DNA of 64,000 nucleotides, taken from assembly GCF_029510815.1 (NCBI RefSeq), contig NZ_CP120360.1:806001-870000 (forward strand), in the 5' to 3' direction. Positions 63,942 through 64,000 of this stretch are shown here, piece after piece (position 1 is the stretch's first letter; the number at the start of each line of letters is the position of its first letter). A model generated the notes under the pieces. The model was given only the letters and a program-made list of their open reading frames with translations. It was not told where the DNA came from and ran no database searches. The position numbers and the translations under genes are program-made. This DNA comes from Janibacter sp. DB-40. GTDB taxonomy: Bacteria; Actinomycetota; Actinomycetes; Actinomycetales; Dermatophilaceae.

Positions 63942-64000
63942 GGCGCATACGCCTCTTTCATCACAGTTGCGAACCGGGGCCCGAAGTCACCGCGGACCCC

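Overview
This 64 kb window has very high GC, reads as an actinobacterial chromosome and most resembles the order Micrococcales (Intrasporangiaceae/Janibacter-like). The grounds are GC-rich third positions, many GTG/TTG starts, several probable leaderless genes, a nickel superoxide dismutase with its own protease, a fused KGD-type 2-oxoglutarate dehydrogenase followed by a DUF6104 gene, and a fused RmlC-RmlD protein. The family placement is inference; no rRNA or tRNA gene was seen.

Layout. 1-6.8 kb is housekeeping: a gene tail, a palindromic repeat pair, sodX-sodN, a secreted zinc metalloprotease, malic enzyme, a DUF4038 glycoside-hydrolase-like protein and an hsp20 gene under a near-consensus CIRCE operator. 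6.8-12.1 kb is a sulfate-activation block: cysQ, a TauE/SafE permease and APS kinase on the minus strand, divergent from cysD-cysN. 12.1-54.4 kb is a large surface-glycan locus. Its enzymes predict UDP-ManNAcA (wecB, wecC) and dTDP-L-rhamnose (rmlA, rmlCD, rmlB), a WecA/MraY-type initiating transferase, a CapD-like dehydratase, an ABC-2 exporter (permease and ATPase), four very large multi-module glycosyltransferase proteins, a LbH acetyltransferase, an FkbM methyltransferase module, a HAD-IIIC/FkbH-like protein, an asparagine-synthase-like protein, a membrane-anchored beta-propeller, two membrane-anchored SGNH-like proteins and an LMW phosphatase. Two toxin-antitoxin modules (HTH/PIN and MazEF-like) and a decayed second copy of the rmlC 5' end interrupt the rml genes. 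54.4-64 kb returns to general functions: a GDYXXLXY/DUF2157 pair, an NRAMP-like transporter, an AbiEi/DUF559-like protein, a frameshifted SGNH hydrolase, DUF6104 and kgd. The gaps there carry four copies of a roughly 49-bp hairpin element plus short tandem repeats.

The most unusual content is a family of three paralogous alpha/beta-hydrolase-like proteins in the glycan locus (19.3-21.6, 33.1-34.5 and 36.4-38.6 kb). They share a Ser-Asp-His set in the motifs GGSxGG, LQNxxDxHV/LQNxxDxTHV and GHxP. Two are fused to a DUF6270 (SGNH-like) domain, and a free-standing DUF6270 protein lies next door. I infer that they modify or trim the glycan (acyl transfer or ester hydrolysis); the sequence alone does not prove it. 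The PAPS-forming genes abut this locus and no PAPS reductase is visible, so a sulfated glycan is possible, although no sulfotransferase was recognised here.
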